Below, in pieces: positions 8,356 to 17,501 of a stretch of DNA of 64,000 bases. This DNA comes from Tenacibaculum sp. 190524A02b (lineage in GTDB: Bacteria; Bacteroidota; Bacteroidia; Flavobacteriales; Flavobacteriaceae). A model generated the notes under the pieces. It worked only from the letters and a program-made list of their open reading frames with translations. It searched no databases and was not told the DNA's origin. Made by a program: the position numbers and the translations under genes. Where the stretch lies: assembly GCF_964036645.1 (NCBI RefSeq), contig NZ_OZ038525.1, positions 2,006,501-2,070,500 of the forward strand. Direction: 5' to 3'. Numbering within the stretch: the first letter of the stretch is position 1; each line of letters starts with the position of its first letter.

Positions 8356-8970
8356 ATGAAAATTGTTACAACAAATGCATCTCATATTAAATATGCACAA
8401 ATTATTTGTGACACCATAGAAGATGCAGCTAAAAAAAGAGGTACAGGGATTGCCAAACGTGACCCAAAGTACATCATATCCAAACTTAAACAAGGGAATG
8501 CTGTAATAGCTCTTGATGGTAAAAAATTTGCAGGTTTCTGCTATATCGAGTCTTGGGAACATGGAAAATTTGTTGCTAACTCAGGGCTAATTGTTCATCC
8601 TAGTTATAGAGGTTTGGGGCTTGCTAAAAAAATAAAACATACCATTTTTAATTTATCAAGAACCAAATACCCCAATGCAAAAATATTCAGTATTACTACT
8701 GGATTAGCTGTTATTAAAATGAACACTAATCTAGGATATAAACCCGTAACTTTTTCTGAATTAACTGAAGATCAATCATTCTGGAAAGGTTGTCAAACTT
8801 GTATTAACTATGACGTACTACAAAGAACACAGCAAAAAATGTGTCTTTGTACCGGCATGTTATTTGACCCTAACGAAACCTTAGAAAAAACTAAAGTTAA
8901 AGAAAAAGTTTTCAACAGATTAAAAAGAATTAAAGAACACATTTATTTAAAAAAACACGCAACTAAATAG
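8356..8970 (+). CDS. GNAT N-acyltransferase, candidate first enzyme of arginine synthesis
   Basis: A 204-aa GNAT-fold protein with the acyl-CoA loop RGLGLA at residues 85-90. As first gene of the arg operon it is the natural candidate for N-acyl-glutamate synthase, as Bacteroidetes lack classical ArgA and have a short GNAT here. If the pathway runs on succinylated intermediates (see the transcarbamylase at 13081), this enzyme would use succinyl-CoA rather than acetyl-CoA; that is inference. The C-terminal part has four cysteines (C146, C149, C163, C165), a C-x2-C and C-x-C pattern that could bind metal. It starts with ATG after A-rich sequence and ends 7 bp before argG. Confidence 0.75.
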   Translation: MKIVTTNASHIKYAQIICDTIEDAAKKRGTGIAKRDPKYIISKLKQGNAVIALDGKKFAGFCYIESWEHGKFVANSGLIVHPSYRGLGLAKKIKHTIFNLSRTKYPNAKIFSITTGLAVIKMNTNLGYKPVTFSELTEDQSFWKGCQTCINYDVLQRTQQKMCLCTGMLFDPNETLEKTKVKEKVFNRLKRIKEHIYLKKHATK

Positions 8971-8977
8971 AATATAA

Positions 8978-10156
8978 ATGAAAAAATTAGTCATTGCATA
9001 CAGTGGAGGTTTAGATACATCCTATTGTACTGTTAGTCTATCTAAACAAGGATATGAGGTACATGCTGTTAGCGTAAATACAGGAGGTTTTTCTTCTGAA
9101 GAAATAAAAAATATTGAACACAATGCGCTTTCTATAGGTGCAACTACCTATAAAAACATAGATGCTGTTAGCAGTTTTTACAACAAAGTAGTTAAATACT
9201 TAATTTTTGGTAATGTTTTAAAAAACAATACCTATCCACTTTCAGTTAGTGCTGAACGTATTGTTCAAGCCATAGAAATTATTAATTATGCTAAAAGTAT
9301 TGGCGCACAATATATTGCTCATGGTAGTACGGGTGCTGGAAATGATCAAGTAAGATTTGATATGATTTTTCAAACCATTGCTCCTGAAATTAATATTATT
9401 ACTCCTATAAGAGACCAACAATTATCTAGGCAAGAGGAAATTGAATACCTACACAATAACGGCATAGATTTATCTTGGGAAAAAGCCAAATACTCAATAA
9501 ATAAAGGTTTATGGGGAACGAGTGTTGGCGGTGATGAAACACTAACCTCTAAATTACCTTTACCAGAAAGCGCTTATCCTTCTCAACTTGAAAAAACTAG
9601 TCCTGAACAAATACAACTTACTTTTGAAAAAGGCGAACTTGTTGCTATAAATAAAGAAAATAAAACTCCTGTTGAAGCAATTAGTTTCCTTAATGCTATT
9701 GCTTCTAAATTTGGAATTGGTAGAGACATTCATGTTGGCGATACTATTGTAGGAATTAAAGGTAGAGTTGGCTTTGAAGCTGCTGCTGCTTTGATTACTA
9801 TAAAAGCACATCACCTACTAGAAAAACATACATTAACAAAATGGCAGTTACAACATAAGGAGTATTTGTCTAGCTTTTATGGAATGCATTTACATGAAGG
9901 TCAGTACTTAGATCCTGTAATGAGAGATATTGAATCTTTCTTAAAAAACAGTCAGTCTAAAGTATCTGGCGATGTATTTATCACACTGAAGCCTTACCAT
10001 TTTACATTAGACGGTATTGATTCTCCTCATGATTTAATGGATACTAAGTTTGGAAGTTATGGTGAAATGAACAATAAATGGACTGCCGAAGAAGCTAAAG
10101 GTTTTATTAAAATACTAGGTAATCAAAATAAAATTTATCAACAAGTAAATCAATAA
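8978..10156 (+). CDS. argG: Argininosuccinate synthase
   Basis: Joins citrulline and aspartate using ATP. The N-terminal PP-loop AYSGGLDTS (residues 7-15) binds ATP. The rest follows the family closely, with GSTGAGNDQVRFD in the middle and the conserved C-terminal segment. 392 aa is normal. It lies second in the operon, 7 bp after the GNAT gene and 2 bp before argC. In this pathway citrulline is released from its acyl form by the M20 deacylase encoded further down. Confidence 0.95.
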   Translation: MKKLVIAYSGGLDTSYCTVSLSKQGYEVHAVSVNTGGFSSEEIKNIEHNALSIGATTYKNIDAVSSFYNKVVKYLIFGNVLKNNTYPLSVSAERIVQAIEIINYAKSIGAQYIAHGSTGAGNDQVRFDMIFQTIAPEINIITPIRDQQLSRQEEIEYLHNNGIDLSWEKAKYSINKGLWGTSVGGDETLTSKLPLPESAYPSQLEKTSPEQIQLTFEKGELVAINKENKTPVEAISFLNAIASKFGIGRDIHVGDTIVGIKGRVGFEAAAALITIKAHHLLEKHTLTKWQLQHKEYLSSFYGMHLHEGQYLDPVMRDIESFLKNSQSKVSGDVFITLKPYHFTLDGIDSPHDLMDTKFGSYGEMNNKWTAEEAKGFIKILGNQNKIYQQVNQ

Positions 10157-10158
10157 AC

Positions 10159-11136
10159 ATGATACAAGTAGGAATTATTGGCGGCGCAGGTTATACTGCC
10201 GGAGAACTTATCAGATTATTATTACAACACCCTAAAGCTAGTATCAATTTTATTTTTAGCACCTCAAATGCTGGTAATAAAGTTTCTAATATTCACCAAG
10301 ACTTGGTTGGTTCTACTGATTTAAAGTTTAGTAGCGAGGTGAATCTACAAGTTGATATTGTATTTCTATGTTTAGGACACGGGAATTCTAAAAAGTTTTT
10401 AGAAAATTATTCTTTTTCTGAAAACACTAAAATTATTGATTTAGGTAATGATTTTAGGCTTGAAAATGATAGTAATTTTCAAGGAAAGCAATTTGTGTAT
10501 GGTTTACCTGAGTTTCAAAAAGAACAAATTAAAAAAGCTAATTTCATAGCCAATCCTGGTTGTTTTGCAACTGCAATTCAATTAGCTTTATTGCCATTAG
10601 CTAATGCTAAAACCTTAAATAAAGACATTCATATTAATGCTGTAACTGGAGCTACAGGCGCAGGAACTTCCTTGTCTGCCACCACTCATTTTACATGGAG
10701 AGATAATAATTTTTCTTATTACAAACCTTTTACACATCAGCATTTAGGAGAAATTAATCAAACTATTAATAGTATGCAAAATGGATTTAATTCGGATATT
10801 TTGTTTTTACCTAATAGAGGTGATTTCTCTAGAGGTATTTATGCTACTTTGTATACTGAATTTGATAAAACTATTGAAGAAGCGGTTAACTTATATACAA
10901 ACTATTACAAAGACGCTCCTTTTACATTTGTTTCAGACAATCCTATACATTTAAAACAAGTAGTAAACACCAATAAATGTTTAATTCACTTACACAAGCA
11001 TCAAAATAAACTATTAATTACCAGTGCTATTGACAATTTATTAAAAGGTGCTTCTGGACAAGCTGTCCAGAATATGAACTTATTACTTGGACTTGAGGAA
11101 CACACTGGAATTCAACTTAAAGCCACTTATTTTTAA
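10159..11136 (+). CDS. argC: N-acyl-gamma-glutamyl-phosphate reductase
   Basis: NADPH-dependent reduction of acyl-glutamyl phosphate to the semialdehyde. The Rossmann start GIIGGAGYTAGELIRLL is intact, and the catalytic cysteine is C135 in NPGCFATA. 325 aa is typical of the short ArgC group. It starts 2 bp after argG and is followed after 11 bp by proC. It works directly downstream of ArgB, encoded at 14013. Confidence 0.95.
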   Translation: MIQVGIIGGAGYTAGELIRLLLQHPKASINFIFSTSNAGNKVSNIHQDLVGSTDLKFSSEVNLQVDIVFLCLGHGNSKKFLENYSFSENTKIIDLGNDFRLENDSNFQGKQFVYGLPEFQKEQIKKANFIANPGCFATAIQLALLPLANAKTLNKDIHINAVTGATGAGTSLSATTHFTWRDNNFSYYKPFTHQHLGEINQTINSMQNGFNSDILFLPNRGDFSRGIYATLYTEFDKTIEEAVNLYTNYYKDAPFTFVSDNPIHLKQVVNTNKCLIHLHKHQNKLLITSAIDNLLKGASGQAVQNMNLLLGLEEHTGIQLKATYF

Positions 11137-11147
11137 ACGCAAACATT

Positions 11148-11948
11148 ATGAAGATAGCCATTATAGGAACTGGAAATTTAGGGAAGTCTATTGCCAAAGG
11201 ATTAATTAAAAACAATGGTTTTGATAGTTTATATTTAACTAAAAGAAACATTGAAGAACTAAATGAGTTTAAAGAATACACCAATGTTTTTATTACAGCT
11301 GATAACCAAGAAGCCATTACTAAGTCAGATATTTTAATTTTTGCTGTACAACCAAGGCATTTTGAAAACATACTTCAAGAAAGCAAACCTTACTTAACAA
11401 CAAATCATGTAATTGTTTCAACTATTACTGGGTTTTCTATTTCTAAAATAGAAGCAGTTATTGGTGCTGATAATTTTATTATTAGATCTATGCCTAATAC
11501 AGCTATCGCAGTTGGAAAATCTATGACTTGTATTTGTAGCAATACTAAAGGGAAAGAACAAATAAACATAGCTACTACCATTTTTAACCAGTTAGGAAGT
11601 TCAATGATTATTCCCGAAACTCAAATGCAAGCTGCTACTGTTATATGCGCTAGCGGAATTGCTTTTTGGATGCGTTTAATACGGGCAACTACTCAGGCTG
11701 CTATTCAACTAGGTTTTGATGCAAAAGAAGCACAAGAATTAGCCATGCATACTAGTGAAGGAGCCGCCAACCTGTTAATCACTACTGGAAATCATCCAGA
11801 AGAAGAAATTGACAAAGTTACTACTCCAAAGGGCTGCACTATTGAAGGTTTAAACGAAATGGAACACAAAGGTTTAAGCGCTGCTCTTATTCAAGGAATG
11901 GTAGCTTCATTTAACAAAATTAACAACATTAAAAAAGAACAAATATGA
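11148..11948 (+). CDS. proC: Pyrroline-5-carboxylate reductase
   Basis: Reduces pyrroline-5-carboxylate to proline with NAD(P)H. The nucleotide motif GTGNLG (7-12) and the C-terminal family signature around TTPKGCTIEGLNEM are present. 266 aa is normal. It sits inside the arginine operon between argC and argD and overlaps argD by 4 bp, so it is translated with the arginine genes. This ties proline synthesis to arginine regulation. It is too close to the ProC family to be reassigned to an arginine step on sequence alone. Confidence 0.93.
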   Translation: MKIAIIGTGNLGKSIAKGLIKNNGFDSLYLTKRNIEELNEFKEYTNVFITADNQEAITKSDILIFAVQPRHFENILQESKPYLTTNHVIVSTITGFSISKIEAVIGADNFIIRSMPNTAIAVGKSMTCICSNTKGKEQINIATTIFNQLGSSMIIPETQMQAATVICASGIAFWMRLIRATTQAAIQLGFDAKEAQELAMHTSEGAANLLITTGNHPEEEIDKVTTPKGCTIEGLNEMEHKGLSAALIQGMVASFNKINNIKKEQI

Positions 11949-13084
11949 GTTTATTTGATGTGTATCCCCTATTTGACATCACTCCTGTAAAGGCTACTGA
12001 TGTATATGTATACGATGAAAACAACACCCAATATTTAGATTTATATGGAGGCCATGCCGTTATCTCTATCGGACATTCTCACCCAACTTATGTTAACAAT
12101 ATAAGTGAACAAGTAAACACATTAGGGTTTTATAGCAACGCTGTTCAAAATCCTTTACAATCTAAGCTTGCACAAAAACTTGGAGAAGTCTCAGGTTGCA
12201 AAGACTATCAACTCTTTCTTTGTAATTCTGGTGCTGAAGCGAATGAAAATGCACTAAAACTAGCTTCTTTTATCACTAAAAAAAAGAAAGTCATTTCTTT
12301 TAAAAACTCTTTTCACGGAAGAACCTCAGCGGCTGTTGCCGCTACTGATAACCCCAAAATAATTGCGCCTATTAATGAGCAACAAGAAGTAGTTTTTTTA
12401 GATTTTGAAGATATAAACGGGGTTGAAAAAGCTCTTCAAAACAATGATATTTGTGCTGTAATCATTGAAACGATTCAAGGTATTGGCGGATTACATGAAG
12501 CTTCTACCACATTCTTTCAACAGCTTTCTGAGCTTTGTAAAAAATACAATACGCTTTTAATTGCTGATGAAATTCAATGTGGATTTGGAAGAACTGGCGA
12601 TTTTTTTGCTTTTCAAAAACACGGTATTGAGCCAGATATTATTTCAATGGCCAAAGGTATGGGAAATGGTTTTCCTGTTGGAGGCATTTTAATTCATCCA
12701 AACATCAAAGCCGTTTATGGAATGTTAGGCACTACCTTTGGTGGTAATCATTTAGCTTGTACCGCTTCTTTAGCCGTTTTATCAGTTATTGAAAACGAAC
12801 AACTATTAGATAACACACAGCAAGTTTCTGGCTATTTTATAACGCAGCTTAAAAACATTCCTCAAATAAAAGGCATAAAAGGTAGAGGCTTAATGCTTGG
12901 GATAGAATTTGACTTTCCTATTGCAGAGCTACGAAAAAACTTAATTTTTAAGCACCACATTTTTACAGGAAGCTCAAAGAACCCTAATCAGCTTAGAATA
13001 TTACCACCTTTATGTGTTAAAAAAGCACATATTGATGTATTTATACAGGCACTACAAGAAGAATTAAAAACACTTTTGCCATGA
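11945..13084 (+). CDS. argD: N-acyl-ornithine aminotransferase (class III)
   Basis: PLP aminotransferase making N-acyl-ornithine from the semialdehyde. The cofactor aspartate lies in LLIADEIQCGFGRTG, and the PLP lysine is K237 in MAKGMGNGFPVGG. 379 aa is typical. The start overlaps proC by 4 bp and the end overlaps the transcarbamylase by 4 bp, so three genes are translationally linked. Acetyl and succinyl substrates cannot be told apart from the sequence. Confidence 0.92.
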   Translation: MSLFDVYPLFDITPVKATDVYVYDENNTQYLDLYGGHAVISIGHSHPTYVNNISEQVNTLGFYSNAVQNPLQSKLAQKLGEVSGCKDYQLFLCNSGAEANENALKLASFITKKKKVISFKNSFHGRTSAAVAATDNPKIIAPINEQQEVVFLDFEDINGVEKALQNNDICAVIIETIQGIGGLHEASTTFFQQLSELCKKYNTLLIADEIQCGFGRTGDFFAFQKHGIEPDIISMAKGMGNGFPVGGILIHPNIKAVYGMLGTTFGGNHLACTASLAVLSVIENEQLLDNTQQVSGYFITQLKNIPQIKGIKGRGLMLGIEFDFPIAELRKNLIFKHHIFTGSSKNPNQLRILPPLCVKKAHIDVFIQALQEELKTLLP

Positions 13085-14016
13085 AACAATATGTAAGTTT
13101 ACAAGACATTCAAAATCTTAAAAAAACTATTGATAAGGCTATTCAATTAAAAAAACAGCCTTTTCAATTTTCAGAACTTGGAAAAAACAAAACCTTAGTA
13201 ATGCTTTTTTTCAATGCCAGTTTACGTACAAGATTAAGCACTGAAAAAGCGGCTAAAAACTTGGGTATGAATGTAAGTATTTTAAACATTTCAAATACTT
13301 GGAATTTAGAATTTGAAGATGGTACTATTATGGATTTAAACACTTCTGAACATATTAAAGAGGCCGCTAAAGTAGTATCACAATACGCCGATGTTATTGC
13401 TGTAAGAGCTTTTCCTTCTCTGGAAAACAAGTCTAAAGATAATTCTGAATTTGTAATTAACAGTTTTGTAAAATACGCCACAGTTCCTATTATTAATATG
13501 GAAAGCTCTACAGACCATCCATTACAAGCTCTAGCTGATGCGATTACCATTATAGAAAATAGCCCTAAAAAGAAACCTAAAGTAGTATTGTCATGGGCTC
13601 CACATCCTAAAGCTTTACCGCATTCTGTAGCCAATGCTTTTGTACACCTTATGCACAAAATGGATGTTGAGTTTACCATTACGCATCCAAAGGGATATGA
13701 GTTAAATCCTGAGGTTACTAAAGACTTTCCTATTGAATACAATCAGCAAAAGGCTTTTGAAAACGCCGATTTTATTTACACTAAAAACTGGAGTTCTTAT
13801 AATAATTATGGACAGGTAACTAATAAAGATAGGCATTGGATGGTTACTCAGGAAAAGTTAAACAATGCTAAGTTTATGCATTGTTTACCTATTAGAAGAA
13901 ATGTAGTTGCTGAAGATGCTGTTTTAGATAGTAACAACTCTTTAGTCATAGAACAAGCCAATAACAGAACCTATGCTGCTCAAATAGTATTACAACAAAT
14001 CTTACAAAACGCATGA
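13081..14016 (+). CDS. argF': N-acylornithine carbamoyltransferase (probably N-succinylornithine-specific)
   Basis: Carbamoylates N-acyl-ornithine to N-acyl-citrulline. The carbamoyl-phosphate motif is SLRTRLS (residues 47-53), with HPLQALAD in the middle and HCLPIRRN near the C-terminus. It is clearly the acylornithine branch, not ordinary OTCase. The specificity position, Pro90 in the Bacteroides fragilis succinylornithine enzyme and Glu92 in the Xanthomonas acetylornithine enzyme, aligns here with S89 in NTSEH. Published mutants of that Glu to small residues shift preference to succinyl-ornithine, so the succinyl form is favoured. Overlaps argD and argB by 4 bp each. Confidence 0.88.
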   Translation: MKQYVSLQDIQNLKKTIDKAIQLKKQPFQFSELGKNKTLVMLFFNASLRTRLSTEKAAKNLGMNVSILNISNTWNLEFEDGTIMDLNTSEHIKEAAKVVSQYADVIAVRAFPSLENKSKDNSEFVINSFVKYATVPIINMESSTDHPLQALADAITIIENSPKKKPKVVLSWAPHPKALPHSVANAFVHLMHKMDVEFTITHPKGYELNPEVTKDFPIEYNQQKAFENADFIYTKNWSSYNNYGQVTNKDRHWMVTQEKLNNAKFMHCLPIRRNVVAEDAVLDSNNSLVIEQANNRTYAAQIVLQQILQNA

Positions 14017-14789
14017 AAACTATAAAAATAATTAAGATTGGTGGTACTATTATTAATGATGAAAATGCGCTTACCGAATTTATACAGCATTTTTCAACCA
14101 TTCAAGAACCTAAAATTTTGGTACATGGAGGCGGTAAATTAGCTACTGAACTAGCTAAACAACTAAACATTCCGGTTACTATGATTGATGGCAGACGTGT
14201 TACTGATAAAGCCACCTTAGATATCATAACGATGGTATATGCTGGAAAAATCAATAAAAATATTGTAGCAAAACTACAAGCTAAGTCTATTAATTGTATG
14301 GGATTAACTGGCAGTGACGGAAATACTATTCTTTCAGAAAAACGTCCTTCAACCCCAATAGATTATGGCTATGCTGGAGATATTTTAAAAGTAAATACGC
14401 AACCTATTGAGTTATTACTTCAAAACAATATGACACCAGTATTCTGTGCTATTACTCATGATGCTAACGGACAACTACTAAATACAAATGCTGATACTAT
14501 TGCTTCTGAAATAGCCATTGCTTTATCAGAAAAATATACCACAGAGCTGTATTACTGTTTTGAAAAAAACGGAGTGCTCATAGATATTAATGACGATACT
14601 TCTGTAATTGAAAAAATTACCTCAGAAAGCTATCAACAATTAAAAAAAGACAATATCATTTTTGAAGGAATGCTTCCTAAATTAGATAATTGTTTCCATG
14701 CCTTACAACATAAGGTGCATAGGGTACACATTGGTAAAACTACCATGTTACTTCACAACCAAACCAAACACACATCGCTCGTACTATAA
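14013..14789 (+). CDS. argB: N-acylglutamate kinase
   Basis: Phosphorylates N-acyl-glutamate. The amino-acid-kinase start KIIKIGGTIIND and the ATP/substrate glycine loop LVHGGGK are intact. 258 aa matches the short, usually arginine-insensitive ArgB type without an N-terminal helix. If that holds, regulation would lie in expression, for example in the leader upstream of the operon. It overlaps the genes on both sides by 1-4 bp. Confidence 0.94.
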   Translation: MKTIKIIKIGGTIINDENALTEFIQHFSTIQEPKILVHGGGKLATELAKQLNIPVTMIDGRRVTDKATLDIITMVYAGKINKNIVAKLQAKSINCMGLTGSDGNTILSEKRPSTPIDYGYAGDILKVNTQPIELLLQNNMTPVFCAITHDANGQLLNTNADTIASEIAIALSEKYTTELYYCFEKNGVLIDINDDTSVIEKITSESYQQLKKDNIIFEGMLPKLDNCFHALQHKVHRVHIGKTTMLLHNQTKHTSLVL

Positions 14790-15853
14790 TGGAAAAGCAA
14801 CTCACTACCAAAGCTATTCAACTATTAAAAAATTTAATAGAAACTCCTTCTTTTTCTTCTGAGGAAGATAAAACTGCTCAGTTATTAGAAAACTGGTTTA
14901 AAGAATTTAATATTCCATATACTAGAACTAATAACAATGTATGGTCTGTAACTCCCAATTATAATGAAAACAAACCTACCTTATTATTAAACTCACACCA
15001 TGATACTGTAAAACCTAACAATGGTTATACTAAAGATCCTTTTAAAGCCATAGTTGAAGAAGGGAAACTATTTGGACTAGGAAGTAATGATGCTGGTGGT
15101 TGTTTAGTTTCTTTATTAGCTACCTATACTTATTTTTATGAACGATCTAACCTACAATACAATTTAGTTTTTGCAGGCACAGCAGAAGAAGAAAGTAGTG
15201 GGCCTAATGGTTTAAACGGTTTACTGGCTACTTTGCCTAACATAGATGTTGCTATTGTTGGTGAGCCTACCTTGATGCAATTGGCAGTTGCTGAAAAAGG
15301 ATTGGTAGTGTTTGATGCTGAAGTAAAAGGAACTCCTAGTCATGCTGCACATCCTAACAATAACAATGCTATATACAATACCATAGAAGTATTACAATGG
15401 TTTCAAAATATTAATTTTGAAAAAACTTCGGAAACTTTAGGCGATGTGAAGCTAACAGTAACACAAATAAATGCTGGTAAACAGCATAATGCGGTACCTG
15501 CTAATGTTGAATTAGTAATAGATGTGCGTGTAAATGACCAATATACAAATCAAGAAATTAGTAATTATTTACAAGAACATGCTCCATGTACTAGCATAAC
15601 ACCAAGAGGTTTAAATTTAAACTCTTCTTCTATTCCTAAAGAACATGCCTTAGTACAAGCCGGAATAGCATTAGGTAGAGAAACTTATGGCTCTCCTACT
15701 CTTTCAGATCAAGCAGTATTGAGTTGCCCATCATTAAAATTAGGCCCTGGAGATAGCAGACGGTCTCATACCGCGGATGAGTTTATTTATATACAGGAAA
15801 TTGAGGAAGGTATTGATTTATATATAAAGTTATTAAGTAGAGTATTGTTTTAA
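14789..15853 (+). CDS. M20 family deacylase, probable N-acylcitrulline deacylase
   Basis: A zinc-dependent M20 peptidase-like protein. Metal and catalytic residues are visible in SHHDTVKP (H70, D72), AEEESSG and GEPT, with a histidine in the C-terminal SHTADEF. 354 aa. Its place between argB and argH, with an acylornithine transcarbamylase nearby, implies it removes the acyl group from N-acyl-citrulline before ArgG, the role described for the ArgE-like enzyme in Xanthomonas and Bacteroides. Annotation pipelines may call it argE. It shares 1 bp with argB. Confidence 0.88.
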   Translation: MEKQLTTKAIQLLKNLIETPSFSSEEDKTAQLLENWFKEFNIPYTRTNNNVWSVTPNYNENKPTLLLNSHHDTVKPNNGYTKDPFKAIVEEGKLFGLGSNDAGGCLVSLLATYTYFYERSNLQYNLVFAGTAEEESSGPNGLNGLLATLPNIDVAIVGEPTLMQLAVAEKGLVVFDAEVKGTPSHAAHPNNNNAIYNTIEVLQWFQNINFEKTSETLGDVKLTVTQINAGKQHNAVPANVELVIDVRVNDQYTNQEISNYLQEHAPCTSITPRGLNLNSSSIPKEHALVQAGIALGRETYGSPTLSDQAVLSCPSLKLGPGDSRRSHTADEFIYIQEIEEGIDLYIKLLSRVLF

Positions 15854-16004
15854 TAAACTACTAAAATTAAAAATCAATATAAAACTCACCTTTCCAATAA
15901 TTAAAACCTTGGTTATCGCTCTGCGATTAAAAGCACACTGGAGAATTTTGTTAGCAAACACTAAACTATAATTCTCTACTTAACATTAAAACTGATATTC
16001 AGAT
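15854..16004 (+). other. Spacer before argH
   Basis: This 151-bp gap is the only sizeable gap inside the arg operon. It contains a weak hairpin (GAGAATT near 15953 with AATTCTC near 15977) but no T-run and no exact TAnnTTTG. It may slow or process the transcript. No gene is seen. Confidence 0.35.
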
Positions 16005-17285
16005 ATGAAACTTTGGGACAAAGGCATTAACATAGATAAAAAAATAGAGCAGTTTACCGTTGGTAATGATAGAGAAATTGATCTTTTTATTGCTTCTTAT
16101 GACATTACTGCTTCATTAGCACATGCTAAAATGCTGGCAAAAATTGGTATTATTAATCAAGAAGAGCTTGCACAGCTTACGGAAGGTCTTGAAATATTAC
16201 AAGAACAAGTAACCAATGGTTCTTTTGTAATAGAGCCTCAATTTGAGGATGTACACTCTAAAATAGAATTTGCACTTACAGAAATGTATGGTGAAGTTGG
16301 TAAAAAAATTCATACAGCACGCTCTAGAAACGATCAAGTTTTGGTTGCCCTACAATTATATTATAAACATAATTTACAACAAGTAACTGAAAAGGTACTT
16401 GTACTTTTTGAATCGTTATTACAGTTGGCGGAACAACATAAAAACCAATTATTACCTGGTTATACACACCTACAGGTTGCTATGCCTTCTTCTTTTGGCT
16501 TATGGTTTTCTGCATATGCTGAATTATTGATTGATGATGTACATTTAGTAAAAGCAGCTACTAAAATAGTGGATCAAAACCCACTAGGCTCTGCTGCTGG
16601 CTACGGAAGTTCTTTTCCTATTGATAGAGAATTTACGACTAAAGAACTTGATTTTGCTACCTTAAAATACAATGTGGTAGCAGCACAAATGAGTAGAGGT
16701 AAAAGTGAACGTACTATTGCTATGGCATTAACTAGTTTATGCAATACGTTAGCACGTTTTGCTATGGATATTTGTTTGTATAATAGTCAGAATTTTAATT
16801 TTATTTCTTTTCCTGACGAGTTAACTACTGGAAGTAGTATTATGCCGCATAAAAAGAATCCTGATGTTTTTGAGTTGTTACGTGGTAAGTGTAATAAAAT
16901 ACAAGCGTTGCCAACCGAAATGTTATTAATTACAAATAATCTTCCTAGTGGATACCATAGAGATTATCAATTATTAAAGGAAAATAGCATTGCGGCTTTT
17001 GAAGATGTAAAGGATATTCTAGACATTTTTAACTACGCTATTCAGCAAGTTGTGGTGCATGATGTTGATATTCATGATGAAAAGTATAAGTATTTATTTA
17101 CCGTTGATAACATCAACACGCTTGTTGAAAACGGTGTAAGCTTTAGAGAGGCTTATCAAACTATTGGAGGTGCTGTGCAAAACAACACTTATGTTCCTGA
17201 TACTTCTAAAGTACATACACATGCTGGTAGTATTGGTAATTTATGTATAGATGCTATTAGAAAAAAGTTTAACGCAAACACTTAA
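16005..17285 (+). CDS. argH: Argininosuccinate lyase
   Basis: Cleaves argininosuccinate to arginine and fumarate. The fumarase/lyase superfamily signature GSSIMPHKKNPD is present, as is HTARSRNDQV in the N-terminal third. 426 aa is slightly shorter than the usual 450-470 aa but covers the whole family core. It is the final gene of the arginine operon, after a 151-bp spacer, and is followed by a hairpin at 17317. Confidence 0.95.
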   Translation: MKLWDKGINIDKKIEQFTVGNDREIDLFIASYDITASLAHAKMLAKIGIINQEELAQLTEGLEILQEQVTNGSFVIEPQFEDVHSKIEFALTEMYGEVGKKIHTARSRNDQVLVALQLYYKHNLQQVTEKVLVLFESLLQLAEQHKNQLLPGYTHLQVAMPSSFGLWFSAYAELLIDDVHLVKAATKIVDQNPLGSAAGYGSSFPIDREFTTKELDFATLKYNVVAAQMSRGKSERTIAMALTSLCNTLARFAMDICLYNSQNFNFISFPDELTTGSSIMPHKKNPDVFELLRGKCNKIQALPTEMLLITNNLPSGYHRDYQLLKENSIAAFEDVKDILDIFNYAIQQVVVHDVDIHDEKYKYLFTVDNINTLVENGVSFREAYQTIGGAVQNNTYVPDTSKVHTHAGSIGNLCIDAIRKKFNANT

Positions 17286-17316
17286 AAACACCTTTTAAAT
17301 ACAATTTTATTTTTAT

Positions 17317-17351
17317 CCGAAAGCTTCCTGCATGAGTCGGGAGGTTTTCGG
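17317..17351 (+). terminator. Hairpin after argH
   Basis: A 12-bp stem (CCGAAAGCTTCC with GGAGGTTTTCGG, two G-T pairs, 11-base loop) lies 31 bp after the argH stop. There is no T-run right after it, so it may be a weak terminator or a 3'-end stabiliser. Confidence 0.5.
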
Positions 17352-17399
17352 GTATTCCCCAAAATCCTGTTAGAATGAGTAACAAAAAAGTAGTGGCTA

Positions 17400-17434
17400 C
17401 CGCTAGCATTTGCTAGTGGAGCGTATGAGTAAGC
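17400..17434 (+). repeat. REP-like palindrome, left flank of the transposase
   Basis: CCGCTAGCA and TGCTAGTGG form a 9-bp stem, followed by GAGCGTATGAGTAAG. The same sequence occurs in reverse orientation to the right of the transposase (18075-18108). Paired inverted REPs are what REP-associated tyrosine transposases recognise. Confidence 0.65.
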
Positions 17435-17501
17435 AATAAAATATAAATCACTATCTTAATTTTAGACAAATTGGTGTAGTTTTTTTTACTTTAGCATTGC
17501 T

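Noticed and set aside
13164..13742. 192-codon ORF antisense to the transcarbamylase gene
   Set aside because: It is a shadow of a highly conserved gene on the other strand and has no family resemblance of its own.
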